Source of the DNA: Motacilla alba alba
Lineage: Eukaryota; Chordata; Aves; Passeriformes; Motacillidae
DNA length: 64,000 nucleotides
Assembly (NCBI RefSeq): GCF_015832195.1
Contig: NC_052018.1
Span: 32,082,115-32,146,114 of the forward strand
Direction: 5' to 3'
In this document: positions 36,981-51,048 of the stretch, piece by piece
Layout: each line of letters begins with the position of its first letter
Numbering within the stretch: position 1 is the first letter of the stretch
Notes under the pieces: generated by a model
Told to the model about the DNA's origin: nothing
What the model saw: only the letters and a program-made list of their open reading frames with translations
Database searches by the model: none
Program-made: the position numbers and the translations under genes

Positions 36981-37466
36981 ATGTCGTTAGCAGACCCACA
37001 ACAGATCTCCTCTGCGGCTCTGTGTACTCACTTTCTCTATATTTTAGCTGGATTTCTTAACAGGAGAGCTATAAACTCTGCCACTTTCAGCATTGGAGAA
37101 ACCTCTGCCAGTCATGGGAAGGGTTTTAATGATAATGCATCAAGCAGTTCAAAGGTTGAAAAGACACTCCGTTGTTCTTTTAAATATTTATACTATCCAT
37201 TGCAGTATGTAAATGCAGTTAAACTATTAGCCTTTTGTAACAACTGCCATTGGATGTGCCATGTCAATGCATTAGGGGCACTGCAGCCCTGTGCATACAA
37301 ATATTCATGGTATATGGTTTTAGCCCTTCAGGACATTGCTGCTGCTACTACCTCAGGACAGTCTTTCCAGAACTGTGGAAGAGAGGAAGGAATCTCTTTT
37401 GCTTTCTGTTTGATTTTACTTACATTTGGGCACTTTCCTTGTTACAACTCTAGTTACAAGTTTTGA
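36981..37466 (+). other. Open frame of 161 codons, unknown, probably chance
   Basis: This is the longest open frame in the window outside repeats. The peptide is rich in Cys, Ser, Phe and Tyr, with a hydrophobic C-terminal stretch (FAFCLILLTFGHF), but it shows no recognisable domain, no convincing start context and no homologue I can name. A second plus-strand frame (37250-37453) overlaps it, which suggests that the local sequence is simply poor in stops. At the stop density of such DNA a frame this long is only mildly unusual. Confidence 0.12.
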
Positions 37467-40400
37467 ATTTTTTACTGATTCTGTTCTGTAGTTGAGAGAA
37501 GAAAGCATGATTTAATCATAAAGAAAGATGAAAGGGCTTGTTTATGTTGGGTTTTTTTGTACTATTTGTGTGTTGTCAAGGGAGAAAATTTTTCCATGAT
37601 GCCACAAAGAAAAGCAAAAAAGTAGGATTAAAAAAATCTAGCTTTTTAATAGGGTCTGACTTACCCCTCTGAGGCACAAATACTTTCTCTGCATACCTAT
37701 GCACGTGCATGGACAATAGACCTCCAGGAGCGCATGAAAAAAAGAAGTGAAACTTCACTGGGAAAACACTTAACAAATAAAAAAAGAGTGCCTACATTAA
37801 GCATGCACCCCTATTGTTCTGGAAGGGAGAGGTGTTGGCTTTAATCTTAATAGCAAAAGGTGCAGATGCATCTGATTTGCATTCAGAGCTTTCTGGTGGG
37901 GGGGGGTGGTGTGGATGGCTCTGGAGCAAAGACAAGTAGGAAGTTCCTTTTCCCATTCAGGGGACTTTTCTTTGCAGTCATTCTTGTCTCTCAGCTCTTG
38001 GTTGCTTTCCTTTCATGTGAGTCCTTTAAAATAGAGGATAAGTGAAGGTTGTGTTTTGGTATCTCTTCCTAAATCTATCCTCTGATGAATCAAGAGCCCC
38101 CTTCACTTTCTTGCCCATCTGTTAAAAATCTTACAGTATAGTGAGGGAAATACAAGTGTTTTACTATCTCTGTTGCTGAGACTGTCAGTTTCTTAGCAGT
38201 AAAAGCAGAAAGAAATAAACCTATTGACAATGAGGGGAGATGTAATAAAAAGTGACCTTCATCTATATTTCATTTTTTTTAAAGCTTCAAGAGAAGAGTA
38301 AAAGGCTTGCAGCTGGGTTGTCACAAACAGCCTGTAGAACTACTGAAGAAACTTGCTTTCAGGATGTATTTCTACTTCCATGTTCCTAAGTGCTTTTATG
38401 TTTTGAAAGGCATTCTTCTTTTTTATGGGTTTGCATGGAGACTGCTAGAGGTGGACTACACTTCTCAGTCAAGACAAAAAAAAAAAAAAAAAAGAAAAAA
38501 CCCAGGTTGCCTAATTTTTCTAAGGACTGAAGAGTAATGCCGAAATAATTTCTGAGCAGAAAAAGAGCTATCCTCTTATTTTTACTATAAATATTGTAAC
38601 ATTAAAAGAGTCATTTTGGAAGGGACAAAGCCATTAACAGAAGGGGAAGAAAACCCAAAACCAACCAAACCTTTTAAAATTCAATACTATTTCCATTAAT
38701 TTGTGAAATATGCATTGTATATTCTGCAGGACTGATAGTGAACTGTAGCCAAGGGTACAGTTCATCAGTGCACTTCAGGTGAAAGGCAACAGTGGAGAAG
38801 AAGGGCTGTAGAAAGGTTGCACTAAGCTGACTCAGTGCTTCATTTGCTATGTGCTGAGAAGCTATGAGATAATTCTTCTCCATGTCTCAGAGGTCTCCCT
38901 TTTGTCCTTTACAATGGATGAAAGAATAAAGGAGCTGAAGAAGTTATACTCACTCTTTGGCAACCTCACTAATTCAATCTGCATCTCAGTTCCTGCTGCT
39001 CCTTTTATCCTGTTTTTTTGGGTGACTGGGTGGGTGGAGAGATTGCTCCTCCTTCAACTCTTTATACACAGTTATATTTCCTCTTTTGTAACACCTCCAG
39101 TAAAATAGAAGAGCAGTGCCTCTGATTCTCCTCTTCTCTCATGATCTTTGCTTCGGCCCATCAGCATCCTTGGAATGGAAATGCACCACTCAATCTTACT
39201 GCACCTTCCACCCAAACAAAAATGTGGAGATGGAGACTTCCACTGTCCCATCCTTCATACTGGGGCAGGGATTCCTTTGCTGCCTTGTTAATATTTAATG
39301 TCTGCCTTGCTGCTCCTCCAGTTATTTCTGGTTTGTTCCTAGTCAGTGTTTCTTGAATAAAGGCCTACAGCTGGGGTGCTGCATACAGTGAAGACATCTT
39401 GAGTGCTTCTTTGCTTGCTTTGAGAGAAGAGACATTTCACACAGCACATGGTCATGGCCTACATGAGCCTTATGTATGGGAAGGGCCAATTTAAAACAGA
39501 ATAAATTCTAAATTTGAGTGATTTCACACTAATTGTTTTAAGGGATATACAAACCAGTAACTCTGTAAATTTTGGGTTTGCTGTTGGTAAAAAAAAAAAA
39601 AGTAAAGGAAAAATCTCCATTTCTCTGACATCATCAAGAAAACAAACAAAGCTTTACAGCAAGTGCTGTTAATAAGGAGGCAAGATAATTTAACTAGAAG
39701 TAAGAAATCTACTGTGCTGAAGTATCCATTTCAGCACCAAAGGATTATTAAAAGTCACCCAGATTTATTTCACCAGTCTCATTTCAGCATCAGAATATGC
39801 TGACAAAACTTTGGAAATTTAAGCATTGGCTGCTTTTCCAGATATAGCTAATTCATAAAAGATGATAGGAAGGTATATGACATTTATATGCTGAGGGTCA
39901 GTACATCATGGTATGGTACTGCTGATTTTCAATGTCACTTGAGTTACTCCATCATTTTGCTATAACTTCTTTTATGTTTTGAGCTCTAGAGGCAAATACT
40001 TCAAGCAAATGGCCATAATTTCGTCCGTGAAGTTGGTGAAGTCTAACAAACAACTTGCTTGAGGGTATATCCTCACATCAATAAAATACGTGAGCTAGCA
40101 ATATAAAAAGTGAATGTATGGGGAACACCCTAAAAGTTGAGATAAAAAAATGTAAGCCTTAGTATTTTTTATTGTTTTCATGAGGCATGATAGTAAGTTT
40201 TTTAAACTAAAATAAGGTCTTTCAACTGTAATAAAGAAATTTGAAGAGTTTAATGTCAGTAGAGGAGATATTGGAGTAAAGTGCTAGAGGAAGCTCTGCT
40301 GCTGACAATACCTGCATAGATACATGCCTTTTTTTGCCTCAGTCCCTTCCCAGTAGACATGGGAAAGTTCTTTAGTGACTCTCATCAGGTAGATCAATTA

Positions 40401-43400
40401 ATAATTTATGTAACTGTACTATAGCCAGAAGTTAGCACTGACAAAGTTGAAAACCAATAGCTGAGTAACTGACAAAATATTTTAGACTAGAAAACTCCTT
40501 GGCTGATGGAACTTACTAAACAAATAAACCCACACTACAATGTGCTGTAGCTGTATTTAGCTTCAGAGGGGGATACTTAAGCCAGGAATTTGTCTTGGCA
40601 AGCAATAGATGCAAACTAGTTGTCAAGGTTCAATAGAGTAATGAGTTCTTTCCCATAGCAATAGCATTTCCCTCAAAACAGGTATTGTTTTTTGCTTCAC
40701 CTCTTGGATTTTTTTACTATCCAGTGAATGGGTGTATTGTTATGTTTGGTTCTGTTTTTGTTGATAGAGATGGTACTTTGGGCCAGAACAGCAATAAAGG
40801 ATTCCAGTAGCTGGGATTACTGGACAAGCTTAGGATTGCTGTTGGGAATTGACCTGAGACAGTGCAACGAGTAAAAATCTTTCAGGTGTCATTTTGGCAA
40901 AAAGGACTGTGGATGTGCTACTCCTCTCCATTATTTGTGGAGGTAAGTACACCCTTGAACAATGATGAAAGGAGTTAAAGGCTAGACTAAATAATTCAGA
41001 AACATTTTAGTGTAAATGTAGTTTTTTTCCTACATGTGCCAATGAACACCTCATCCTAAAATGAGGAATTCTTGGAATCCATTTAAACATCTTCATTGAT
41101 ACAGAAAAATACTGTCTTCACTTTTATCTTCCTCAGTAGTTGCTTCTTCATGATGTCTACAGACAAATACAGAGGTATTTTATCTTTCAAGTAGTATGTG
41201 CAAGAATTGGGGACCTATAAAATCATGGTATTTCCATCTCTGCCTTGGTAAGAAATATTTTTGTGCCACTCCTACTGAAGGCTGTGTTTATCAAGTTTAC
41301 AAAAGCTCTAGGTCAGACAAATTACTGACACAGTCTTAAATCTAACATACATTTCCTCAAACTTTGTCCCTTTCTGTAAGGGAAAGATGTAACAAAGCTT
41401 GCCCCAGGCATGCACTCTGATGCAATCAGCTAGCCTTAAATGTAATCAAGAAACTATTGTGAATAAATAATTGTGAGTAAGTAGAGATCTACCTGTTTCT
41501 GAAATATTACTTAAAATCTGATAGGGACAGAGGAAGGAGTTTTCCAGAGACCTTCAATATTATCCAGTGGGCAAAATCTCATTCTTAGCTCTTGTCTAAG
41601 GCAGGTGCACTGGGCACCATGCCATCTGACCATGCATTCAGGTATGGTGTGCTCTTCCAAGGACATACAAGTTATATTGCCATAATCAGAGATTCAAGCA
41701 GCACTGCATCTCATGCAGTATTGTCTTTTGTTTTTCTAAAACATTTCCTCCAAAAGATCACCTGTAAGATATATAGCTGTGTTTTCACAGTATATCTCCT
41801 CTTTCTGTTCTGTGCTTTACTCAGGTCTTAGATAAATCTTTTGTAATTTCACAGAGAAAAATAAATAACTGAAAATTTTCTTCTCATTATATCACAGCAA
41901 ATTCAGGTTTTACTTGGATGAAAAACATGTTTTCCAACTGCACTGTTGTATTTCTCATTTTTTCTTTGAAGGTGCCTAATGTGGTTGGAAAAAACAGAGC
42001 CCAATCTATCAGTGTGGTGTACAGGCGGTAGCTAGACAAATAAATGTAGCTCTTTTTGAACATATATTCCGTATCACTTGCTTTGCTTCTATAAAAGTAA
42101 GAAAAAATGAGGGTTTTTTTCTTTCTTGTCTTTTTTTTTTTCCCTTTAATTTGCCTAATGTGTTTGGATAGAATTAAAAATAGTTCATTGCGAAAGGAAC
42201 TTAGTGTAACAATGATTTTTGCAATGAGCTCTGATGAGACTGCGTACATACCAGCCAGTATCAGACTACTAATAGTCTTAGACTGTAAGCTATTCTTAGT
42301 CATTGAAGAACAATGTCTATAATAAAGGAAAAAATCTATTTTAAGTGATAACAACAACTCCTAACAAGATGTTGTGGCAAACATAGATCAGAGGTGTATT
42401 TTATGACAACTGACTGAAATTCAGGTATTTGAAGACAAGTATTTACCTTTTTAACTGTTGCTATAAATATACAGTTTATGCACATTCACTTGTGGAAAGC
42501 AAGGAATCCTCCCTGCCGCTGACCAGTGAGGATCATCCAACTTGTGAGAGTCAAGTGGAAGACACTTGTCCTGTTCATGTACTGTTGAATGTCCTTCAAC
42601 ATGTGACACCATTAAAACAAGATTAAAACATGGCAGCTTTATTAAGCAACATTAAACCATTGTGTTATATGTGGGTTATACTCTGCTACACCAACACATT
42701 GCTGTAGCAGATGTCCCTGGCTTTAAACATCTCAGACACTAGTCTGTGCTGACAGGTCCTTAAACTGCCTCAATCAAATTGCATTTACTTTCTTGCCCTA
42801 GATTTAGTAGACAATGCTAAAGTGTCCTTGGAGGAGAAACTAATCAGGTAAAAAATGGAGTTTACATAAGAGCTTTGATTTATTCACTTTGCCAAAATCA
42901 AACTTTCTTCATTTTTGTTGTTGCTAATAAAACAAAAGGAAAATCTGAATAAAAATATCGAGTAATGTACCTGTCATTCTGCATCCCCACATGCATTATC
43001 CTGTAGTTTATTTTCCTGTTACTCTTTGCCTTCCAAAGCACACAGTAAAATAGAGCTTGTGCTTCATTTTTCCTCCTGATGAGGTAGAACAAATTTAGAA
43101 ATGAACAAAGAATTGTTGCAGATTTGACAGCTGCTCCTGGCTTTTATTAGTTATTTTTGTGTATTTATTAACACCTGCCTGTTTCAGAGACCAAATGTAA
43201 TTTAACTCTGAGAATTTCAGTGCTGCGGTCTCTAATCTAATATGCTCTGATAATCTTCATTCTCATGACATTTAACAATTAGCCAGCTTTATCTATGGAT
43301 TCTGAATGCATTTTACATTAAAAAATTTCGTACCACCCTCTCCAGTATTCATTTATTCATTAACTGACCTGGGTACATATATGTGATTGGAAATTTTGAT

Positions 43401-46400
43401 TGAAACCAAGGATTAGCAAAGGGAAATGTGTTCTGGACAGCAATAATGACTTGTAACTCTTGAAGTTTGTTTAAAGATATTTTTGATTTTAAATTAATTA
43501 GCAGTATTTTATAGACTAAAACTGCAAAATACTTGGAGAAGAAGAATAAAAACCCCATTCTCCATTGAGCTTTTGACTCATAAAGGTTCATCTAGTAAAA
43601 AAAATAATTCTGGCATTACAAAAAAATTTATACTTTTTAGTTATTCTAAATTTTATTAATTTCTAACATTTCAAATTTTTTCTGCTTTTAAAAATTGAAA
43701 TCATATAATTGTGAACACAGTGATTCCAGAAGATTTTTTTTCTTGTTTTAGACTATTAGGGATTTCAGATGTGGGTATAAATTCTCTCTTTTGACAGGTT
43801 CTGCAATATCAAAATATTGGAAATGAGACAGATAGAGGTGTCCCCATTATGCTTGCAAATAAGTATTCAGACAGCACATTTTATGACTGAGCCATTTCGT
43901 TTACCCCTGCTCTCAGTTTCAGCAGTTAATATTTGGGAATACTTGAAATAAAGAGAATGACATCTAAATGTGCAATGATCTATACAGTAATGGCAATGCA
44001 TACAGGTCTGTTGGTTCTGTTTGAATTAGCATAAAATTTCTATGTTTATTCCTAGATTTGGAATGTTTATCTTTCAAATGAAAAGCACTTCAATAGATGA
44101 AGAAGATCCTTAAAACAAAATTTCCAGTCTAATTTTCCTTATGCAGAACAGAAGAATGAGTCAAGCAGATTTTTTGTTGAGAGAAGATGATTTGTAAATA
44201 AGTTCTGTTGTTGTTAGAATCCAAAAATTCCATAGTGTTAGGCACTTGTAGAATCCCTCTTGCTGCACAATTTCAAGACCAAGTTTGTAGAATAGCTGTG
44301 AAGATGTGTACTGAGGTTGGTCTAGAGAACTTCTGGAGATGCTTTCTGGCCCTGTAACTGTGCAACCCAGCTGCCCTAGGAATTTGCCAGCAACCCACTG
44401 GTGCACAGCCAAGTCCTGACTGCTCAGCTCTGTGATGCACCTCCAGCAGTCCATGGGCTGCCAAACACCAAAATCCTTTGCCACAGCTACTGTCACCACA
44501 GTGTCTGTCCCACAAAACAACCAGTGAGAGGAGAAAACCCATTTCGAATGGTGGCTCTATGTCAAAAGTGACAAAAGTAGCAGCACAGAATTTGGAAGGC
44601 ATGGTGGTAATTGATGGATAGAGGCAGCTGCTGTAAACAATCCACTAAAGTTAGTATAAAGGCAAAAGACTGAATAGTGTGTTGCCAGGAGTTAGAGCAT
44701 GATTTGATTGGATGTGTTTCTCCAACAATTACACGTTGTCTGTACACCTCTGTGGATCACAAGAACTGTAGGCCAAACTGCCTGTGGCTTGTTTTTTCTG
44801 TTGTTTACTAAGCTTAAATTAGTCTCCTGGCTCCTAGCATACTAGACTTTAAATCAAAATTTCTTCTTTATCTCCATCCCTGTTAAGTCAGGATTAGTAT
44901 AACGACTGTGAGTATAAATTAAGAAGGAAAATAAGAAAGGATGTTCCTGGAATGTGTAGGCATTTCTCTCAATTTACTTTAATTAAGTAATCATTGGAAT
45001 AAAGTGTTGTCATAAATTATCAGAAATTCAGGTACCTAGAATCCATGCTGTTTCTTCTGAAAGGAATTCTATGTTTATCTATTTTTTTTTTGTGAAAATA
45101 TATTATCAACTTTCTTCTGCATTGTTTTTCCCCCTGTTATGTGTTGCTCTTTTCCCATCAGGTTTGGCTTCATAAAAGATATCCCTATGTATATAAGCAT
45201 TAGATTTGGTTCTTTACAGGCTAATGTCTAAAAGCATACAGTTAGGGATTTGTTTATTGACTCATTTTTAGAGAAGAAAAAAAAATCAATTTAATTTTCT
45301 TCATTGAAGCCAGATTAAAATTTGAGAAGGGAGGCAGATTTTAATGCAAGTCTGTTCTTGCAGCAGTGAATTATCTTTGTTCCCTATCTTGGGTTGACCA
45401 ATTCCAGACAAATGTTCCAGGTATGATAAAAGCTTAATGAAGGTGAGAAATGAAGGGTCTCTGCCTTCTGGTTTCAAGCAATATTGACCATGTCACAAAC
45501 ATCTGATACTCCTTTTTTTCCCAAGCATAGGAAAGCAGCAATCATGCTTTCTTTACCTGATGGAAATCTTGGCTGACACATTGAAGGAGCAAGACACAGC
45601 GCTTTGGACAGGGACTGGTTAAAAAGAAGTTGACAGAAAATTGGTCGTTCCTTTTGCACAGAAATTACTCATTCCACTGTACCAATCCTTGGGTCCACTT
45701 TCAAGTCCTTTCAAATAATTCCTGTGTCCCATGCCACCTAGCTAAGTGGGGAAAAAAACAACATTTAATTAAAGCCAGTATTAAAAACAAGAAATGAGAC
45801 TGTTGTTGTATATGTTTCCTTAGGGCCCAGTAGTACGTGTTTGTGTGAAGAAAAGGAGTGGAAATTAAGCTAATAATAATAAAACTTAGCCTTTGCCTCT
45901 CTCTAAAGTGCTGTTAAGTCTGAGAAATCTTCATGTTGCTGCTGTGAGTTACAGAAGCAATAGATAGTACCGTGTTGAGAAAGGGTTAGTTTTTTCTCCA
46001 TGCTGACAAAAAACATGTGAGGAGTACATCTGTACCTCCATCCCCTGTGTTGCTTTTGCTTCTAGTGTGCTGGAAAAAGCTGCTGAGAAGAGAACTTGCA
46101 AGAACTTATTTCTTCTGCTTTTTATGGCAGCATTCAGCACTAAAAGGATAAATATCTTAACTGATATATAAGTTCAAAAGCAGTATTCAAAAATTCAGAA
46201 ACCCCCTGCGAACAATAGCTTTTAATTTTTTATATAGCACTAGGAATATTTACATGAAAAGACTAAAATATTTCTGCTTCTTAAGCATTTATCTAATCCT
46301 GCCGTGCTGTCCTCATCTGTTACAGTTTTCAGCTGTTCTTTTCAGAGCAATGTTTCCCTTTTTCTTTTGGCAAAAGGCAGTGTCACGACTGAAGTGAGAA

Positions 46401-49218
46401 AAGCTGGAACTTTGTACTTTAGGCTGTGTGAAGAGGTTTTGAGTGTTGCAGAATAAGTGGAAACAGTATTAGTTTTAATGGTTTGATTCTGGAAGAGCTA
46501 TAGGAATACAGCACAGCTTTGGTGTTTAGCAGCACAATTTCACAGCTAATGGTGTTGGAAGTCACCCTTCCCAGGTCTCTGCTTTTCTCTGCAAATTCAA
46601 GAAGTCTGCATGGTACCAGCTGGTACTGGACATCAACACTGTCACTCCTTAAAGAAGGGGACCACCCCTGTCACTTGAGTTTGGTGTCTGCTATGCAGGA
46701 TGTACAGATGAAGTAGAATCCACTTTTGTGAGTGTTTTCCCTTCATTCAACTCATTAAACTCATGTCTTTGGTTTTATTTCTGGAGCCATGCTAAATACA
46801 GACACTCAAGGATGACTTCAGCAGAAGAAGGCTTTTGGTTGGATAACTTGGAGATTTATGACTAATGCTTTTGGGAGATAACCAGGTCTGCCCTTCATGT
46901 ATAATCCAGAGTTTAACTGATGGCTAGATTTAACTTGAGAAGAAATACTATCTTGATAAGGTTAACAGAGATGCTTTTAAGGGAGGATGTTTGTTTTGTC
47001 ATAGTTTTCTATAGTAGAACACAGTACAGTCTATCTGAAAATGATTTCTGATGAATTTCCACTATTGCATGCCCAAAAAAGGTGCTGATGATGCTCGACT
47101 ATCACACTGTCCTCATGGCTGCTGCTATTGTGCTTTACTGTTGGCTTTATATTTGCTCTAAGCTGTTCTGAGATACAGCATGGATATTTGCTGAATGTTT
47201 TGGACTACACTTTTTTCCCCCCACTTTTCTGTGAAGTACAACTCTATACTTAAAAATACATGTAACAAACATAAAACATGGACATCTTGAAGTTGTTTGT
47301 AATGCATTCTGTCTTCCAAATCTCCAAGTAGCTTTAAATATTCCAGTGTTTTAATTCTGTACCTTTCTGTTACTTACATTTTGTTTTCCACTTTCTTCAG
47401 ACTTCTTTTCGTATATGATCAGTGCGAGTCCCAGTGTGGTGTCTACAGCATTAGTAAGAACATAAGAACTGTAGGGAAAAGGATTTCAATGTGTGGGATG
47501 AAAGTTACAGCACAAAATGCTTTTAGTCAACATGCCAATTTTGGCATTTTACTGTAGTTCATGGTGATTGTCCACACACTGCAACAAGCATGTCTTTTTT
47601 CTCCCTTTGTCTTGATTTTCCTAACTTTGAGTGTGTAGAGCATGGTAATAATTCATTGGTGTAAAAAAAGAGGTTCATATCTCATATGTCAAAAAGTATT
47701 CTGCTGAACTTTAGCTGTTGTTGCAGCTGAAACATGTTTGTGTATATGGACTGGCTTTAAACAAACTGGGACTGATACTAAGGATGACACACCTGTGACA
47801 TCCTGGATGCAGACATCTAAGTATAGAGATGGGCTGAAAGACAGCATTATGTCTGGGAGAAAAAGTGAAATTAATGTATAGAGACCTCACGTTTTCACAT
47901 TGGATGACTGCCCCATGAAATTGGCTCTTCACACAAGTTCAGATGGATTTCAGATTGCACTGAACTACACAGCTGTTCTGTTATGGACAAAAGAGCAAAT
48001 CAATTTAAAGCTATTCAAGTCTACAAAAGTGATATATGTACCTTCTGTGTTGTATTGTGGATATTATGACTGTTGGCTACAGGTGCATTTTTGCTTTTTA
48101 GAAAATGCATGCCCCCAGTGGGAAAACAAACAGTACAAATCCTGAGGAACAGCAAATCAAGGTTGAACGGACAATGTTAAGGGAATGACCAAAAAGATAT
48201 TGGTTTGTTGGAGCAAGAAGATGACTTTTCAGGCTTGAAACTTCATCAGGTTTTGAAGTCTCTGACTTAGAAACAACTCCTGAGAGATTTCCCAGCAGCA
48301 GAATTATACAGAAGACCAGGTAGGACTTAATTTTAATTCTTTTTTTAAACCATTAGAATTAAAATCATTAGATTCCTCTAGTGTTTTGATTTGAAGTGTC
48401 AAGGCATATAGACAGTGATTCAAATATAACTATGAATAAATTTCCTTCAGAAGTTTGGCATACAGAAATGAGTCAAATGGCAAGATACTTTTTATAACTA
48501 ACTGACTATAAAGCTGTGTGTAGATTTTAACCAGAAAACGCAGAGGTCAGAGGTTCTGTATCTCATTCTGTTCTGCCCACACAGTTACACACCTTGTAGT
48601 TTTTTTCCATTTTTTACTTGATTTGACCTCTTGTACCTCTTGATGGTGACTGAGTTTTTTTTCTCTTTAGTATTTAATTAAAAAGTTCAGAAATGAATGA
48701 AGACTTCTAAACCTGTAGTAGCTGCCTGTGCAGCACCAGAGCATGGAACATGGAGGCAATATTTTCTTTTGACTTACTATGAAATGGAGGATATGAAAAC
48801 AGCACCCAGAGTGATGAAGGGGGACAAACACCCACTTGCTGGAGGGTAGCCAATGATAGGTAAGACCCAGCTTGGTGTGATCCTTAAGAAAATAACCTGT
48901 GCTGTGTGGAGTGGGGTGTACCAGCCTGGTTGGCATGTCACACTACAGCAGCTGGTCTGCTCCCACTTGTTCTGGCACTGATCTCGTGCTGCTGCAATGA
49001 ACTCTGGAAGTACACAGAGCATTGAATTTCATCTCAAATTGCCTGATGTCTCCAGAAAAATATTTTAAGTGTCTTACTATGTTTCAATATGATTATTTTA
49101 AGTGGATTTATGTGGTGACTTTCCCACTGAACTGCTGTGGTGCCAAAACTGGCAGTGTTAAGGGTTCCATTTACAGCAGAAATCCCAGAATTGTACATAG
49201 GTGGGATCTTTAGACAGA
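37467..49218. other. Long noncoding stretch, no gene or repeat family recognised
   Basis: Nearly 12 kb of AT-rich, single-copy-looking sequence. It includes a G7 run near 37900, poly-A at 38476-38500 and about 39590, and a GC-richer minus-strand frame of 109-119 codons at 44161-44602 with no recognised domain. The part at about 42965-43320 has the look of a conserved noncoding element, on impression only. Confidence 0.5.
38476..38500 (+). repeat. Poly-A tract
   Basis: About eighteen A, then G and six A. No recognisable retroposon body precedes it. Confidence 0.85.
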
Positions 49219-49622
49219 TGTCTTGGTTCCAGACAGGGTTAATTTTTGCAGTAGACAGGAGGGGGCATGTCCAGGACACAGTTATTCTATACCACCTCAC
49301 ATGATTGCTGGGAGCAGGGGAAAGTGACTTTTTTCCAGGAAGAAGGAGTTCAGTTAGGTGGAGGGAGACATCCGGTGTTGTCTGTTATAATCTGGTGTTT
49401 TTCTGCATCAAAAAATTCTTTTCTTGTACTCTCTGTCATTGCTATTTTTGCCTTTTAGGGTTTATTTTCTTATCTCATTGATGTTTCCAGCAAATTTTTC
49501 TTATCTCAACCATGATCTTTGCCTTTTGCGCTTCCAATAGGAATGGTGGGGGGGAGCGGCATGTGGTTTTAGTGGGAGTACTAAATTGCTAAATTGAGGA
49601 AGACCATTCCTAAACCACAACA
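49219..49622 (+). mobile_element. Solo ERV LTR with internal deletion
   Basis: It starts TGTCTTGGTTCCAGACAGGG with GTTAATTTTTGCAGTAGACAGG following, and ends CCTAAACCACAACA. These are the canonical ends of a common bird ERV LTR in plus orientation (TG...CA). Inside, CCAGGACACAG joins directly to TATTCTATACCACCTCACAT, so the usual middle part of this LTR family, including the GCTGAGCAGTGCT segment, is missing. TTATCTCAACCATGATCTTT and a GTGGGGGGGAGCGGC segment follow in family order near the 3' end. At ~404 bp it is shorter than the family norm as I remember it. No clear flanking target duplication was found and no retroviral genes are adjacent. Confidence 0.8.
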
Positions 49623-50790
49623 GCATAATACAATTATATGCTATACTTCAATATTGCATGAAGCTACACAAGCTAGTTGTGTCCCTTGCGTGCAACAAAC
49701 TTGCAGGTCTACTTTTGAGTTTCTTTCATAAACCCCTTTGTGGTGTCTACAGCATGATCATTTGAAAACAGCTGGTGGCATCCATCCACTCAGTGAATCT
49801 GGTGTTGCATGTGGTGGATTTGTGGATAGGAAGTTTCTAAAGATGTTAGGTCTGACAAGCGTGGAAGAACACAGGGAGAGATTTCCCTGTGCCTATTCCC
49901 AATAATTCTTCCAGTCACTCTTCCACTTATTTCTTGGCTCAGCATAACTTTCCCCAAACAAACAATAGACCCTATCAAAAGTTTCAACCTACTCTTTTAA
50001 TGAACATGCAGTAATTACTCTTGTGGCTGGTGGCATCAGAAGAAAAGATTTACAATATTAATTTTGAGCACAGGAATAATTTCTCCATTGACATTAATAC
50101 TTTCTTTTGGTTATGGTAAAACATTTAATGTAGCAGATGCCTTACCTCTTCAGGGCTTTTGGGAGCCCTGCCCCATTTTTGGCAGCTGTAATGCTCCCTC
50201 CTGGTGGTTTGTCACTATCTCTGGGTGTGCCATAGGTAAGAATAGCTAGCAGGGCTTTGAACTGAGGAAAGCAATATAAAAGGTAGCTGGGTGGAGTTGA
50301 GAGGGAAGTGAGAATGTCTTTACTCCTGGGGAGATGGCATCCGCTGTGACAGATGTGTGTTTACCTTTTCACCCGTGAACAATGAATGAAAATGCTATGG
50401 CTTTCCTCACTTTGTCAGTCAACAGCTGCCTTTTTGGGAAAATACCAAACATTTTCTAGTTTCAAGTTTTATCAAAAGAAATTATATAAGGTTTGAAAAA
50501 TAAAAATAAAAATAAATAAAAAACCCAGAAAAAACAGAATACCAAGAGAATTTGTGGATGGAAATTGGGAAACTGCAAGAATTCTCCCAAATTCTGGATA
50601 TTTGTGCCCTTATTTCAGTAACAATGCAAGCTTTCTGAGAAAATTGCTAAGAAAGGGTGTCAGGCTGCTGTATGGGGTGGCTCCCCCAGAGGAGCTGGGA
50701 AGCTGGGGCTGAGGGTGGGAGCAGGGCAGAGGAGGTAATAAGACCACACATGAGAAGCCCTCATGGGCAGCCTCTTCTGAAATGCACAGA
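49623..50790. other. Noncoding spacer
   Basis: No recognised element apart from an A-rich run of AAAAT and AAAT units at 50496-50523. Confidence 0.55.
50496..50523 (+). repeat. (AAAAT)n-like A-rich repeat
   Basis: Short run of AAAAT and AAAT units ending in a poly-A stretch. It could be the decayed tail of a retroposon, but no body was recognised. Confidence 0.75.

Positions 50791-51048
<258 letters not shown>

Noticed and set aside
44161..44602. Two overlapping minus-strand frames (119 and 109 codons) in a GC-richer patch
   Set aside because: Two frames open over the same stretch, no recognisable domain and no splice or promoter context.
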